DNA from: a bacterium
GTDB taxonomy: Bacteria; UBP15; UBA6099; JAJRTR01
Length of the DNA: 52,141 nucleotides
Assembly (NCBI GenBank): GCA_024278215.1
Contig: JAJRTR010000031.1
Span: forward strand, 1-52,141
Direction of reading: 5' to 3'
Below, piece after piece: positions 6,333 through 14,875 of the stretch (positions are counted from its first letter, which is position 1; each line of letters opens with the position of its first letter). The translations under genes were made by a program, and so were the position numbers. The notes under the pieces were generated by a model. That model was not told where the DNA came from. It searched no databases and saw only the letters and a list, made by a program, of their open reading frames with translations.

Positions 6333-8483
6333 ATGGCAGCGAGGAAAAAAGTTGTGAAACGAACAAAGAAGTCAAGATCGTTCGCGAAAGAAGTAAGTGC
6401 GATTATCAGCGGAAGTTATCCGGAAAGTCTGACGGGCGAAGGCAAGAGACCGATCCCGAACGATCATGCCGCGCACTGTGTTCAACTTATAGGCTGGGGC
6501 CACACGCGGCTTGCGGCGGACCACCTGCTGCTGCCTGAAATCAACGGTCGGCTCGACGATGTTTTTTCCGGCATACTCAGGCGGTTGAACCTGTCGTTCA
6601 AGATGAGCTGCCTGAAGGGTGCCGTGCCCGGCACCGTGAAGGAAACCCGTGTGCTGGCGCGCTTTCGCGCCTACGAGTTTCTGCTTGAGGCCGGGCTGAA
6701 CTTCCAGGGGCACGAAAGCGGCGCGCTGGACGATATGGAAAAGAGCGTATGCTTCTATCACCTGATAAATACATTACGGAATTTCGAAGCGATAGAGACG
6801 GCGGAATACGGCGAGGCCGTTATCGCGGCGGCCGCGGTAGCCGGCATTCTGGCGGGAATGGAACTGGTGCAGGGAGGCGCGAGCATGACGGCGAAGAGTG
6901 CCGGTCGCATAAAGAAAGCCATGCGTGGCGACGCGCCCGCGACAATCGAATTCCTGCTCGCCGCAGGCGACGAGATCGAATCGAATATATATTTCCAGAT
7001 AGTCGCCGCGGGCGACTGCAAATTCGGGAACGACTATGCGCTGGGTCTGCGCTGGCTGCGGCATCTGGGTTTCGAGCAGGTGTCGACCAATCCTGTGCTG
7101 GCCGCGCTTGCGTACAAGGACGACCCCTCGCTGAAGGAAGCTTTCCGGCGCGAAGTGGTCAATCACCCGAAGTATGCGGACTGGGCTGCGGCACCAGGGA
7201 AGCATGGCGACGAGATCGCACTCAACGCGACGCTCGCGGCGCTGTGGGACAACCTGCACGTGTTTCGGCCCGTGTTCTATAACCATGCGGACACGACAGG
7301 CGGTGGTGTGGTGAGTTTCCAGCTCAACCCGAATATCGCCGACAGGGCGAAGGAGAGCATAGCGGACGCATTCGACGCGCTGGCGCAGGCACAGGCCGAT
7401 CTGGATGTTTATGACGCTTACCTGCTCGCGGGCTACCAGTGTTACACCGACCTGGGAAGACCGAACATGGTGATTAAAGTCGCCGCTTCGCATCCCGCCG
7501 CGCGCGAGATCGCTTCGACTATCAACGCTTACGGGCTGGGTTCGAACATTACTGTCGTTTACACCGTGGCGCAGCAGATCACGATGATTATCGAGGAACT
7601 CGCGGGCATGGCCGCCGCGATAAAGAAAGGTATCACACCCACACAGCTATACATGACGAACATGGGCGGCCGCTTCGAAAGCCACCTGCGCGAGGTCGTG
7701 CTTGAAGATTACTTTATGAAACTGAAAAAGAAGATCGGCGAGAAGAAAGCCGTAAACAAGATCGAAACTCTCGCGCGCGCGAACGGCAGTCTCAAGGCGG
7801 TGAAAGCGGCGGCGTCATACAAAGAAAAAGTTGTCGCCGCAACTGCATATAAATCACAGAAAGTCATCGACGGCAAAGTAGCCGGTGCGCTCAGGGATGT
7901 CGCGCCAAAGAGAGAACTTGAACAATGGGAAGCGGACATCGCGAAGTCCGGCACACTCGTCGCGAGGCGCGTGTGGCACATCTTCTTCTCGGAGAAGAAC
8001 CGCGAGAAATGGATCGACTATCTCTGCGAAAGTTTCGGCATAGAATATGACCAGGCTTTCCTGCTGATGAGCCGTCTTAACTATCTCCCTGCCTCGAAGC
8101 GCAAACCGCTGGACACTTTCTGGACAATTACTTCGCAGAATATGGTACACACGGAATTCGGCAACCACCAGGAGAACGTGCTCCAGATGTCGTGGCGGGA
8201 CGACTTCGACATGATGGATTATGTCGAATCTATCCGCGACGATTTCGAGCCGGAGGTTGTCGAGCGGCTCAACCGGCTTGACGATTTCCGCATCGGCTAC
8301 GAGATAAACAGCGACCTGAAGCACCTGCTCGATGAAGCGGGAATCGCGGGCGACTACGGCACAAAGGGGCACAAACCCGTACACTGGCAACAGTTCGGTT
8401 CGGTGATGAAGACATCGGCGGAATTCAGGAAAGCTTATGATGATTTCAAAGAATTTGTGCTTGAGATTCTGCCGAAGCAGTAG
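6333..8483 (+). CDS. Transaldolase-family protein (large form)
   Basis: A 716-residue cytoplasmic protein whose central part (about residues 250-500) resembles the transaldolase TIM barrel: QVSTNPVLAALAYKD recalls the TTNPSL motif, VVSFQLNPNIAD the second strand region, and PNMVIKVAASHPAA the strand carrying the Schiff-base lysine. It is about twice the length of TalB-type enzymes, with a helical N-terminal domain and about 200 extra C-terminal residues, so the substrate may differ from fructose 6-phosphate. I start at 6333 because GAGGTG (6322-6327) lies correctly before this ATG; the upstream in-frame ATG at 6252 lies in repeat-like sequence. No operon partners. Confidence 0.72.
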   Translation: MAARKKVVKRTKKSRSFAKEVSAIISGSYPESLTGEGKRPIPNDHAAHCVQLIGWGHTRLAADHLLLPEINGRLDDVFSGILRRLNLSFKMSCLKGAVPGTVKETRVLARFRAYEFLLEAGLNFQGHESGALDDMEKSVCFYHLINTLRNFEAIETAEYGEAVIAAAAVAGILAGMELVQGGASMTAKSAGRIKKAMRGDAPATIEFLLAAGDEIESNIYFQIVAAGDCKFGNDYALGLRWLRHLGFEQVSTNPVLAALAYKDDPSLKEAFRREVVNHPKYADWAAAPGKHGDEIALNATLAALWDNLHVFRPVFYNHADTTGGGVVSFQLNPNIADRAKESIADAFDALAQAQADLDVYDAYLLAGYQCYTDLGRPNMVIKVAASHPAAREIASTINAYGLGSNITVVYTVAQQITMIIEELAGMAAAIKKGITPTQLYMTNMGGRFESHLREVVLEDYFMKLKKKIGEKKAVNKIETLARANGSLKAVKAAASYKEKVVAATAYKSQKVIDGKVAGALRDVAPKRELEQWEADIAKSGTLVARRVWHIFFSEKNREKWIDYLCESFGIEYDQAFLLMSRLNYLPASKRKPLDTFWTITSQNMVHTEFGNHQENVLQMSWRDDFDMMDYVESIRDDFEPEVVERLNRLDDFRIGYEINSDLKHLLDEAGIAGDYGTKGHKPVHWQQFGSVMKTSAEFRKAYDDFKEFVLEILPKQ

Positions 8484-8501
8484 TGTTGATAGAAAATGAC
8501 A

Positions 8502-8519
8502 CCCGGACTTAAGTCCGGG
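8502..8519. terminator. Perfect palindrome after the transaldolase-like gene
   Basis: CCCGGACTTAAGTCCGGG is a perfect 18-bp palindrome 19 nt after the stop, followed on the plus strand by an AT-rich tract with five T at 8531-8535. It is a plausible terminator, though the T-run is displaced; it might instead be an operator for the helicase gene downstream. Confidence 0.45.
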
Positions 8520-8532
8520 ACAGTTCATTATT

Positions 8533-8562
8533 TTTACTGATGTGATACAATAGCTTTATAAT
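8533..8562 (+). promoter_or_regulatory. Probable sigma-70 promoter upstream of the helicase gene
   Basis: TTTACT (8533-8538), an 18-nt spacer and a perfect TATAAT (8557-8562) lie about 130 nt upstream of the helicase start. The long leader, about 125 nt, is a feature seen at cold-shock and autoregulated DEAD-box genes. Confidence 0.45.
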
Positions 8563-8694
8563 ATGGCGGCGTTATTTAGGACCTGCACGTTATTATTGAT
8601 ACAATGGCACTTCAACAGGTACATCTTATTCCTTCGTGGTCCCATAATATTGTGATATTTTGAGAACTTCAAATATAGATAGGCGATGTGATAT

Positions 8695-10005
8695 ATGACA
8701 GAGAAAGAACAGACAGAAAAAAAGACAGAGAAACAGACAGAGAAAAAAATGAATTTCAAGGACCTTGGCGTAAGAGGTGAGATTCTGAGAGCTATCCGAA
8801 AGCAGGGGTTCGAGCATCCCACCCCGATACAGGAAAAGGTTATCCCGCTGGCGCTGGATGGAAAAAATGTTGTCGGCAGCGCCCAGACAGGATCGGGAAA
8901 GACTGCGGCATTCATGATACCTGTGCTGCAAAGCCTGATGGAAAACGGCAGTGGATTCAGGTGTCTCGTGGTCGAGCCGACGCGAGAACTCGCCATGCAG
9001 GTCAGAGATGTCACGGAGGAGATGGGCAAGTACACGGGCCTCAAATGTGTCGTAGTGTTCGGTGGCGTTCCTGCCGGCGGCCAGCTATCAAAGATCAGAG
9101 ATGGCGTTGATATTCTGGTGGCTACTCCGGGAAGGCTTTACGATCTCGTGTGGCAGGGAGCCGTCGACTTCGATAATATCACGCATTTCATTGTCGACGA
9201 AGTCGACCGCATGCTGGACATGGGTTTTATCGAGGACATCGAGCGAATCATCTCATTTCTTCCCAGGCGATCATACCAGAAAATGTTTTTTTCGGCCACG
9301 CTTCCACCTGAAGTGAGGCGGCCTATGAACAAACTTGTCGGCGAATATGTGGAGGTTGCCGTCGGCGGCAAGTCGAAACCGGCTACCGGAATCACGCATG
9401 AACTTTATCCTGTGCGGCGTCAGAATAAAACGAAACTGCTTATTGAACTCCTGAAAGGTCGCGGAATCGACTCGGCGATAATATTTGTCGAAACAAAAAG
9501 AACGGCGGACAAGTTGCAGGACGAGATGAAAAAGAAGAGGCTCAACGTGGCGGCCTTCCACTCGGGTTTCACGCAGGTGGCGCGCTATGACAGGCTGGAT
9601 ATGTTCAAACGCGGTAAAATCAAATTTCTTGTGGCGACCAATGTCGCCGCGCGCGGACTGGACATCACCGGGATAACCCACATATACAACTATGAGGTGC
9701 CGCAACTCGCCGAAGATTATGTGCACAGAATCGGGCGCAGCGCGCGCGCCGATGCCACGGGCATTGCCGTCACCCTGGCTTCACCCGAAGAGGCGCGCTA
9801 CCTCTCGAATATCGAAAGACTGATAAAGATGAAACTGCCGAGAAAGCATTTCGGCGAGTTGACCATGGACGATCTCAGGCCCTCGAAAAGCAGGTCAGGG
9901 GGCGGTGGCGGCAGGGGCGGCTACAGCGGAAAACCCCGCTCGAAAAAACCTTATAAAGGAAAGAAACGGCCTGCGGGCGGGCAACAATACAAGAAACGGA
10001 AATAG
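8695..10005 (+). CDS. DEAD-box-family ATP-dependent RNA helicase (DEVD variant)
   Basis: A 436-residue RNA helicase with two RecA domains, probably acting in ribosome assembly or RNA decay. Motifs in order: Q motif (GFEHPTPIQ, 38-46), Walker A AQTGSGKT (63-70), PTRELA (95-100), TPGR (144-147), motif II DEVD (168-171), SAT (200-202), then RGLDI and HRIGRSAR in the second domain. Motif II reads DEVD instead of DEAD, a tolerated but uncommon change. The tail is rich in Gly, Lys and Arg (GGGGGRGG), typical of an RNA-binding extension. The N-terminus repeats TEK(K/Q) from a tandem ACAGAGAAA; the conserved core begins at residue 19, where another ATG is available. Confidence 0.93.
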   Translation: MTEKEQTEKKTEKQTEKKMNFKDLGVRGEILRAIRKQGFEHPTPIQEKVIPLALDGKNVVGSAQTGSGKTAAFMIPVLQSLMENGSGFRCLVVEPTRELAMQVRDVTEEMGKYTGLKCVVVFGGVPAGGQLSKIRDGVDILVATPGRLYDLVWQGAVDFDNITHFIVDEVDRMLDMGFIEDIERIISFLPRRSYQKMFFSATLPPEVRRPMNKLVGEYVEVAVGGKSKPATGITHELYPVRRQNKTKLLIELLKGRGIDSAIIFVETKRTADKLQDEMKKKRLNVAAFHSGFTQVARYDRLDMFKRGKIKFLVATNVAARGLDITGITHIYNYEVPQLAEDYVHRIGRSARADATGIAVTLASPEEARYLSNIERLIKMKLPRKHFGELTMDDLRPSKSRSGGGGGRGGYSGKPRSKKPYKGKKRPAGGQQYKKRK

Positions 10006-10079
10006 CACTTCAGCCGGTCGCGTCAGGACTCACTTCAACATAGACTCTGCAACCGGCTCACATGGAAAAGGAACCGGAA

Positions 10080-10979
10080 ATGCTCAGGACGAATGAAAAA
10101 AAGCTTGTAAAACTATCGGTCATGGGAGAGATCACGCACCCGACGTTTTTGAGAACGAAATATAACATCGGCGCGAACGGCGCGTTGAAGGTGCTGCCCG
10201 GCGTAGGCGGCATTTCCTACAACTGCCGGGTGGGCGACAGCGCTGTCGAGTTCGCCGCCGATCATGTCGAGCCGGGTGTCACTATAAAAAGGCACGCGAG
10301 TTCAAGCGAGAACGACGCCCTGAACACTTTCGCATGTGTCGGCAACATGGCGAGAGTCGTAAGCGGTGAGGCAAAGGGCAAGACAGGCACTGTGACAGGG
10401 AAACACGGCGGTGTCGAGCATATACATGTCGACTTCCCTGAAGATGTTAAAGCAACAATGACTATCGGCGACCGTATCCAGATAACAGCTTACGGATGCG
10501 GGCTGGAGCTTGTGGATTACCCGGAAATAAAGATGATGAACTGCTCGCCGGAACTCCTGAAAGCAATGAAGATAAAGGAACCGGGCGGCGGCAGGCTGGA
10601 GGTCGGCGTCGCGGCGATCATCCCTGCCGTGCTGATGGGTGCCGGGCTGGGAAGTGTGTCGTGCAACAGCGGCGACTGCGACATCCAGATGTTCGACACC
10701 GAAACTGTCGAGGAACACGGCCTTGCGGGGTTGCGCCTTGGCGACATTGTGGCGATAAACGGCGCAGATCATTCTTACGGCAGGATTTTCAGGAAGAAAG
10801 CGGTTACGGTGGGCATCGTCGTCCACACCGGCAGCATCGCCGCGGGCCACGGACCGGGCATGACTACTCTCATGACTTCCTCGAACGGCGACATCGACGC
10901 CCGGCTCGACCAAAAAGCAAACCTTGCGGATATTCTCGGTCTGCGAAAGATGAAAAGACAATCGGAAAAGAAAAAATGA
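10080..10979 (+). CDS. DUF4438-like conserved protein
   Basis: A 299-residue soluble protein with glycine-rich strand-turn motifs such as LPGVGGISYNCRVGD, GTVTGKHGGVEHIHVDFP, GDRIQITAYGCGLEL and GHGPGMTTLMT. These fit my recollection of DUF4438 proteins, described from Thermotogales and archaea and of unknown function; the name rests on memory of the family, not on a search. I start at 10080 because AAAAGGA precedes that ATG by 7 nt; an in-frame ATG at 10062 would add six residues. A family-B-like scrap (10010-10060, ending TGCAACCGGCTC) sits between it and the helicase gene. Confidence 0.6.
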   Translation: MLRTNEKKLVKLSVMGEITHPTFLRTKYNIGANGALKVLPGVGGISYNCRVGDSAVEFAADHVEPGVTIKRHASSSENDALNTFACVGNMARVVSGEAKGKTGTVTGKHGGVEHIHVDFPEDVKATMTIGDRIQITAYGCGLELVDYPEIKMMNCSPELLKAMKIKEPGGGRLEVGVAAIIPAVLMGAGLGSVSCNSGDCDIQMFDTETVEEHGLAGLRLGDIVAINGADHSYGRIFRKKAVTVGIVVHTGSIAAGHGPGMTTLMTSSNGDIDARLDQKANLADILGLRKMKRQSEKKK

Positions 10980-11003
10980 TTACAGGGTGAACGCGAGAGC
11001 GCT

Positions 11004-11036
11004 CAGTCGTTGTGTTCCCGGGGTGGCCCCGGAAAC
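11004..11036 (+). repeat. GTTCCC-type hairpin (REP-like)
   Basis: GTTCCCGGGGTGGCCCCGGAAAC forms an imperfect hairpin flanked by GAGTGAGG. It is a diverged member of the GTTCC...GGAAC hairpin family also found at 18435, 37652 and 46868 and inside family C. Confidence 0.45.
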
Positions 11037-11162
11037 GAGTGAGGATGCGGTAGAATATGTTTTTGCAATTGACACCAGGAAGAGGATAATACCTTAAGCT
11101 TTCCGGATAAGGAACTTATTGCGAACCGGATTGTCTTAAAGATAAGAACGCAGGAGAAAGAA

Positions 11163-11516
11163 ATGGCGTTGTTGCTGATATCTGACGACAGTAAGGAAAT
11201 ACGAGAGTTGTATCAGTTGGAATTCGAAGGCGAAGGCTACGAGGTGATAACCGCGGCCAACGGACAGGAAGCGCTGGAGATGACAAGCGAGCACAGTCCG
11301 GACGTGGTGATACTTGACATTGGGATGCCGGAAAAAGATGGGCTTGACGTCATCGGGGAAGTGTCGAGAATGCACGGCGGCACACCGGTAATAGTCAACA
11401 CGGCGTATCCCCTGTTCAAGCTTGACTACAGGGCACATCACGCGGTGACCTGGATCACGAAATCCTCCAATATGGACAATCTCATGGATGCTGTCAAAAA
11501 AGTAATAGCACCCTGA
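11163..11516 (+). CDS. Single-domain response regulator (CheY-like receiver)
   Basis: A 117-residue stand-alone receiver domain with no output domain. Acidic residues D8/D9 (ISDDSK), the phospho-acceptor D52 (VVILDIGMPEKDG) and the conserved lysine in TWITKSS are present; the switch Thr/Ser region reads VNTAYP. It should accept phosphate from a histidine kinase and act by protein contact. The start follows AGGAGAAAG. No kinase gene is adjacent. Its TGA stop overlaps the first bases of a short family B element (11515-11562), after which htrA begins. Confidence 0.88.
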   Translation: MALLLISDDSKEIRELYQLEFEGEGYEVITAANGQEALEMTSEHSPDVVILDIGMPEKDGLDVIGEVSRMHGGTPVIVNTAYPLFKLDYRAHHAVTWITKSSNMDNLMDAVKKVIAP

Positions 11517-11562
11517 GCCGACTGCAACCGACCACGGCGGAATCGGAAATTTTAATCGGCTC
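11515..11562 (+). repeat. Repeat family B, short copy B5
   Basis: A 48-bp element with GAGCCGACTGCAACCG at one end and AATTTTAATCGGCTC at the other, matching the terminal inverted repeats of family B with most of the middle missing. Its GAGCC shares two bases with the TGA stop of the receiver gene. Confidence 0.6.
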
Positions 11563-11596
11563 ACACGACTGCAATTTTATCGAAAAGGTGATAACA

Positions 11597-13114
11597 ATGA
11601 AAAACAAATCAAGGATTATGTTCTATGCAGTGTTGCTTATCGGGATAATCAGCGGAATCGCCGCAACGACTTTATGGTACAACAATTCGATATTAAACGC
11701 CGCCGAAGAACCACGAGCGGGCGGTATTGTGGATACGGTGAAACCGGCGGCCGCGGTTGTGCAGCTACAGGACGCATTCTCCGATGTCGCAAAAAATGTT
11801 ATGCCGTGTGTTGTGAACATCAGTACTTCAAAAACAGTGAAATTACAAAATCAGTTTTTCGGCAACGATCTTTTCGAGAGATTCTTCGGCGAACCGGGTA
11901 AGCACGGCGGCAACCCGCGCGAATATAAACAGCAAAGCCTCGGGTCCGGTTTCATCGTGAGGCCCGAAGGATATATCGTCACGAATTATCACGTGATAGA
12001 GCAGGCGGACGAGATCATCGTCAAGCTGGGCGGGGCAAGTGATGAGACGCGGGACGACGATAGAGAAAAGTATAAGGCGGAAGTTATAGGCAGCGATCCG
12101 GACACAGACCTTGCAGTGCTGAAAATAGACGCGGGCCGCGACCTGCCCGCCGTCCCCATGGGCGACAGCAACGCCCTTCGCGTCGGCGACTGGTCAATTG
12201 CCATCGGGAATCCGTTCGGACTCGACAACACTCTCACTGTCGGAGTCATCAGCGCAAAAGGCAGATATACGGAAAGTCTTCATAATCCCTATGTCGACTA
12301 TATCCAGACTGATGCCGCGATCAATCCCGGCAACAGCGGCGGACCGCTCGTCAACATCGAGGGTGAAGTCATTGGCGTCAACACCGCTATCTACTCGCGC
12401 ACCGGCGGCTACATGGGAGTAGGCTTTGCCATTCCCGTCAATATAGTTAAAGACATCACCGACGATCTCATCGAAAGCGGCCACAAGTCGCGCGGCTACA
12501 TCGGCATCACTTTCCAGAATATCGACAAAGCCCTCGCAAAACAGTACGGGCTCGACAACACCGACGGCGTACTTATAACAAATGTTCTTGAAGACACTCC
12601 CGCCGAAGACGCCGGCCTGAAACAGGAAGATATTGTAGTCGAGGTCGACGGGCATAAGATCGAATATGGTCGCCAGCTTCAGAAGCTTGTCGCGAAACTC
12701 GGGGCGGGCGCGAAAGTTAAGATCAAAGTGATACGAAACGGAAAGAAGAAAAGCTTTACTCTCAAACTTGCCGAAAGACCGGCCTCTGTCGCGTCTAAAG
12801 ACAAATCGTTTAAAAAGAATAAGCTGCCGGAACTCGGGCTTGATCTCGAAAACCTGACACCGGAATTCAGGCAGCAACTCGAAAGCAAAGTAGACGAAGG
12901 TGCGGTCGTCACAAACGTCGAACCGGGCAGCCCCGCCGATGACGCGAATCTTCTGCAGGGTGACATAATCGTCAAAGCCAATCGCAAAAAGGTATCTTCC
13001 GTAAGCGATTTCTATGACATTATCTCCGATGTCGAAAAAGGTGAGGACGTACTTATCGTTGTCGAAAGAAAAGGCTACAACAGGTTCCTCGTCATGAACA
13101 TCCCGAAAGATTAA
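11597..13114 (+). CDS. htrA: Periplasmic serine protease/chaperone, DegP/HtrA (Do) family
   Basis: A 505-residue envelope quality-control protease. Residues 9-29 form a signal or anchor helix. The trypsin-like domain carries the triad H132 (TNYHVIE), D171 (DPDTDLAVL) and S247 (NPGNSGGP). Two PDZ domains follow (about 285-385 and 415-500), as in DegP/DegQ oligomeric proteases; the first has the loop YIGITFQNI. The start at 11597 lies 7 nt after AAGGTG. A strong intrinsic terminator follows the gene, so it is the last in its transcript. Confidence 0.95.
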   Translation: MKNKSRIMFYAVLLIGIISGIAATTLWYNNSILNAAEEPRAGGIVDTVKPAAAVVQLQDAFSDVAKNVMPCVVNISTSKTVKLQNQFFGNDLFERFFGEPGKHGGNPREYKQQSLGSGFIVRPEGYIVTNYHVIEQADEIIVKLGGASDETRDDDREKYKAEVIGSDPDTDLAVLKIDAGRDLPAVPMGDSNALRVGDWSIAIGNPFGLDNTLTVGVISAKGRYTESLHNPYVDYIQTDAAINPGNSGGPLVNIEGEVIGVNTAIYSRTGGYMGVGFAIPVNIVKDITDDLIESGHKSRGYIGITFQNIDKALAKQYGLDNTDGVLITNVLEDTPAEDAGLKQEDIVVEVDGHKIEYGRQLQKLVAKLGAGAKVKIKVIRNGKKKSFTLKLAERPASVASKDKSFKKNKLPELGLDLENLTPEFRQQLESKVDEGAVVTNVEPGSPADDANLLQGDIIVKANRKKVSSVSDFYDIISDVEKGEDVLIVVERKGYNRFLVMNIPKD

Positions 13115-13133
13115 TAAGTGAAACCAAGCTTAA

Positions 13134-13176
13134 AAAAACCCGCCGCGGATAGTTGCCGGGGCGGGTTTATTTTTGA
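13134..13176 (+). terminator. Intrinsic terminator of htrA
   Basis: AAACCCGCC...GGGCGGGTTT forms a GC-rich stem after the htrA stop, preceded by an A-run and followed by TATTTTT. This is a classical Rho-independent terminator, and the A-run may also let it work on the other strand. Confidence 0.88.
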
Positions 13177-13283
13177 TCGCAATGGAACTTCACCCTGTTG
13201 TCATGTCAACAAAGAAAAGACGTAATATGGGTTGCCGCGTCTCAACTTTTGGTCGTACAAACGGTTATGCGTAATATATGCTC

Positions 13284-13352
13284 AGGCGCGGCATGGTGAC
13301 CGCGCCCTTGTCTACACTCAAAACATCAATACAAAGTTGACACAACACTATG
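13284..13352 (+). repeat. Repeat family D, copy D1
   Basis: AGGCGCGGCATGGTGACCGC and CCCTTGTCTACAC followed by GTTGACACAACACTATG recur with changes at 45283-45350. The first half can fold (GCGCGGC...GACCGCGC). No coding sequence is present. Confidence 0.6.
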
Positions 13353-13381
13353 TTGTTTCACGATTTCACATACGCAATTCC

Positions 13382-13571
13382 TAACCCGGCAAAGCCGGAA
13401 CCAAACAGGCCGCATTTTCGTGCCCAAACAAATGCGGTTTGAGCACGACACACAGAGTTTCGTCGTTCCCATGGTCTACCCTTGGAACGCCTGGTACTGG
13501 AAGCTCCAGCTTCCACCAATCTCTTCTTCATCGTTTTTTACCATCCCGCGTAGCATTTCAGTCGTTAGATA
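13382..13571 (-). repeat. Repeat family C, copy C2 (inverted relative to C1)
   Basis: A full-length copy of 424-609 in the opposite orientation, including the GGAAGCT(CC)AGCTTCC hairpin and the GTTCC hairpin. It starts CTAACCCGG and ends GTCGTTAGATA. It sits 120 nt upstream of the phosphofructokinase start. Confidence 0.8.
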
Positions 13572-13636
13572 CTATTGATAACCGCTATAAAAACAACAAT
13601 CATAGAAACATGCTTTTTTCGCAAACAGGTTTTGAT

Positions 13637-13642
13637 TATAAT
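13637..13642 (+). promoter_or_regulatory. Probable -10 box for the phosphofructokinase gene
   Basis: TATAAT lies 52 nt upstream of the chosen ATG, with TG two bases before it. The -35 region is only a T-run (13613-13619), so the call is tentative. Confidence 0.4.
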
Positions 13643-13694
13643 ATGGGATATGTGAAAATACGTCAAAATCGAATAGATGGATGAGGTGCAAGTA

Positions 13695-14846
13695 ATGGCA
13701 AAGAAGAAAAAGGCGAAGAAGAGGATCGGTATTTTGACGGGCGGCGGAGATTGCGCGGGCCTGAACCCTGCGATCAAATGGGCGACAAAAGGCCTGCTGG
13801 ACCCTGAGATGAGTGAAGAGTTCGGCAATAACTTCGAAGTCATCGGCTTCAGAAACGGGTGGGCCGGCGTCCTGAATTATGACCCGAAAGGAAAGCAGGA
13901 CGACTACTTCATCAAGTTGAATGAAGATGTGGTCAGGACATGGGACAGGTTCGGCGGCACCAACCTGGGGAGTTCGAGAACCAACCCGCTTAAAAACAAA
14001 CAGACCCTGAACAAAACGCTCAAAAACTTCGAAGACCTCGGACTTCATGCGCTGATCTGCATTGGTGGCGAGGATACCAACAGTGTCGGGCACGGACTGT
14101 CGTTGAAGGGCAAAAACATTGTCGGCATCCCCAAGACGATCGACAAGGACCTGATGGGCACCGACTACAGTCTGGGTTTCTCGACGGCTGTAGAAGTTAT
14201 TCGCGAGGAGATCGGACGGCTCAGGACGACGGCCGGTTCGCACAACAGGATTTTTGTGGTTGAAACGATGGGCCGCCACGCGGGTCATCTTGCCCTGCAG
14301 GGCGGTATCGCGGGCGGTGCCTGCATGATACTTATCCCCGAGTTTGATTTCGATGTCGACAAGGTGATGGAAATTCTCAACGATAGAAAGAAATCCGGCG
14401 CGCGCTACGACATCGTTGTTGTAGCCGAAGGTGCGAAACCCGCAAAAATGTCGAAAGAACTTACTACGGATAAAGACCTTGACGAATTCGGACACGTCCG
14501 GCTCGGCGGCATCGGCACTTTCCTGCGCAAGGAAATAAAGAAACGTGATATCGCAGAAGTCCGCAGTGTTGTCCTGAGCCACCTCCAGCGCGGCGGAGAG
14601 CCGAACCATTACGATGTGCGCATGGGCAGGGCTTTCGGACTCGCAGCTGCTGAACTCATCCACAGGGAGTACTTCGGCAGGATGGTCAGCATGCGCGACA
14701 ACTGCATTTCTTCCGTTCCCATCTACGAGGCCATTCGCAGGGACAATGATGGAAAGATCATGCTGAACTATGTAAACATCGACGTTGAATACGATGTGGA
14801 TAGATATATTGCCAAACGCAGAGTAATGAACATGAAGATGTTCTGA
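13695..14846 (+). CDS. pfp: 6-phosphofructokinase, PPi-dependent type
   Basis: A 383-residue group A phosphofructokinase for fructose 6-phosphate phosphorylation in glycolysis. TGGGDCAGLN (N-terminal phosphate loop), IGGEDT, PKTIDKDLMGTD and ETMGRHAGHLA are all present. By E. coli numbering the phosphoryl-donor signature is Asp at 104 and Lys at 124, the pair found in pyrophosphate-dependent enzymes, whereas ATP enzymes have Gly at both. Unusually, position 103, an Asp in most enzymes, is Glu (GGEDT). The catalytic Asp of TIDKD is kept. The start at 13695 follows GAGGTG by 6 nt. Use of PPi would make the step reversible and save ATP, common in anaerobes. Confidence 0.88.
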   Translation: MAKKKKAKKRIGILTGGGDCAGLNPAIKWATKGLLDPEMSEEFGNNFEVIGFRNGWAGVLNYDPKGKQDDYFIKLNEDVVRTWDRFGGTNLGSSRTNPLKNKQTLNKTLKNFEDLGLHALICIGGEDTNSVGHGLSLKGKNIVGIPKTIDKDLMGTDYSLGFSTAVEVIREEIGRLRTTAGSHNRIFVVETMGRHAGHLALQGGIAGGACMILIPEFDFDVDKVMEILNDRKKSGARYDIVVVAEGAKPAKMSKELTTDKDLDEFGHVRLGGIGTFLRKEIKKRDIAEVRSVVLSHLQRGGEPNHYDVRMGRAFGLAAAELIHREYFGRMVSMRDNCISSVPIYEAIRRDNDGKIMLNYVNIDVEYDVDRYIAKRRVMNMKMF

Positions 14847-14875
14847 TCGGCGTTTATTGAAAGACAGGTTTGACA

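Noticed and set aside
610-13381. Composite transposon bounded by inverted copies C1 and C2
   Set aside because: The interior is housekeeping genes (uvrC, xer, htrA), with no transposase that is intact and no target duplication.
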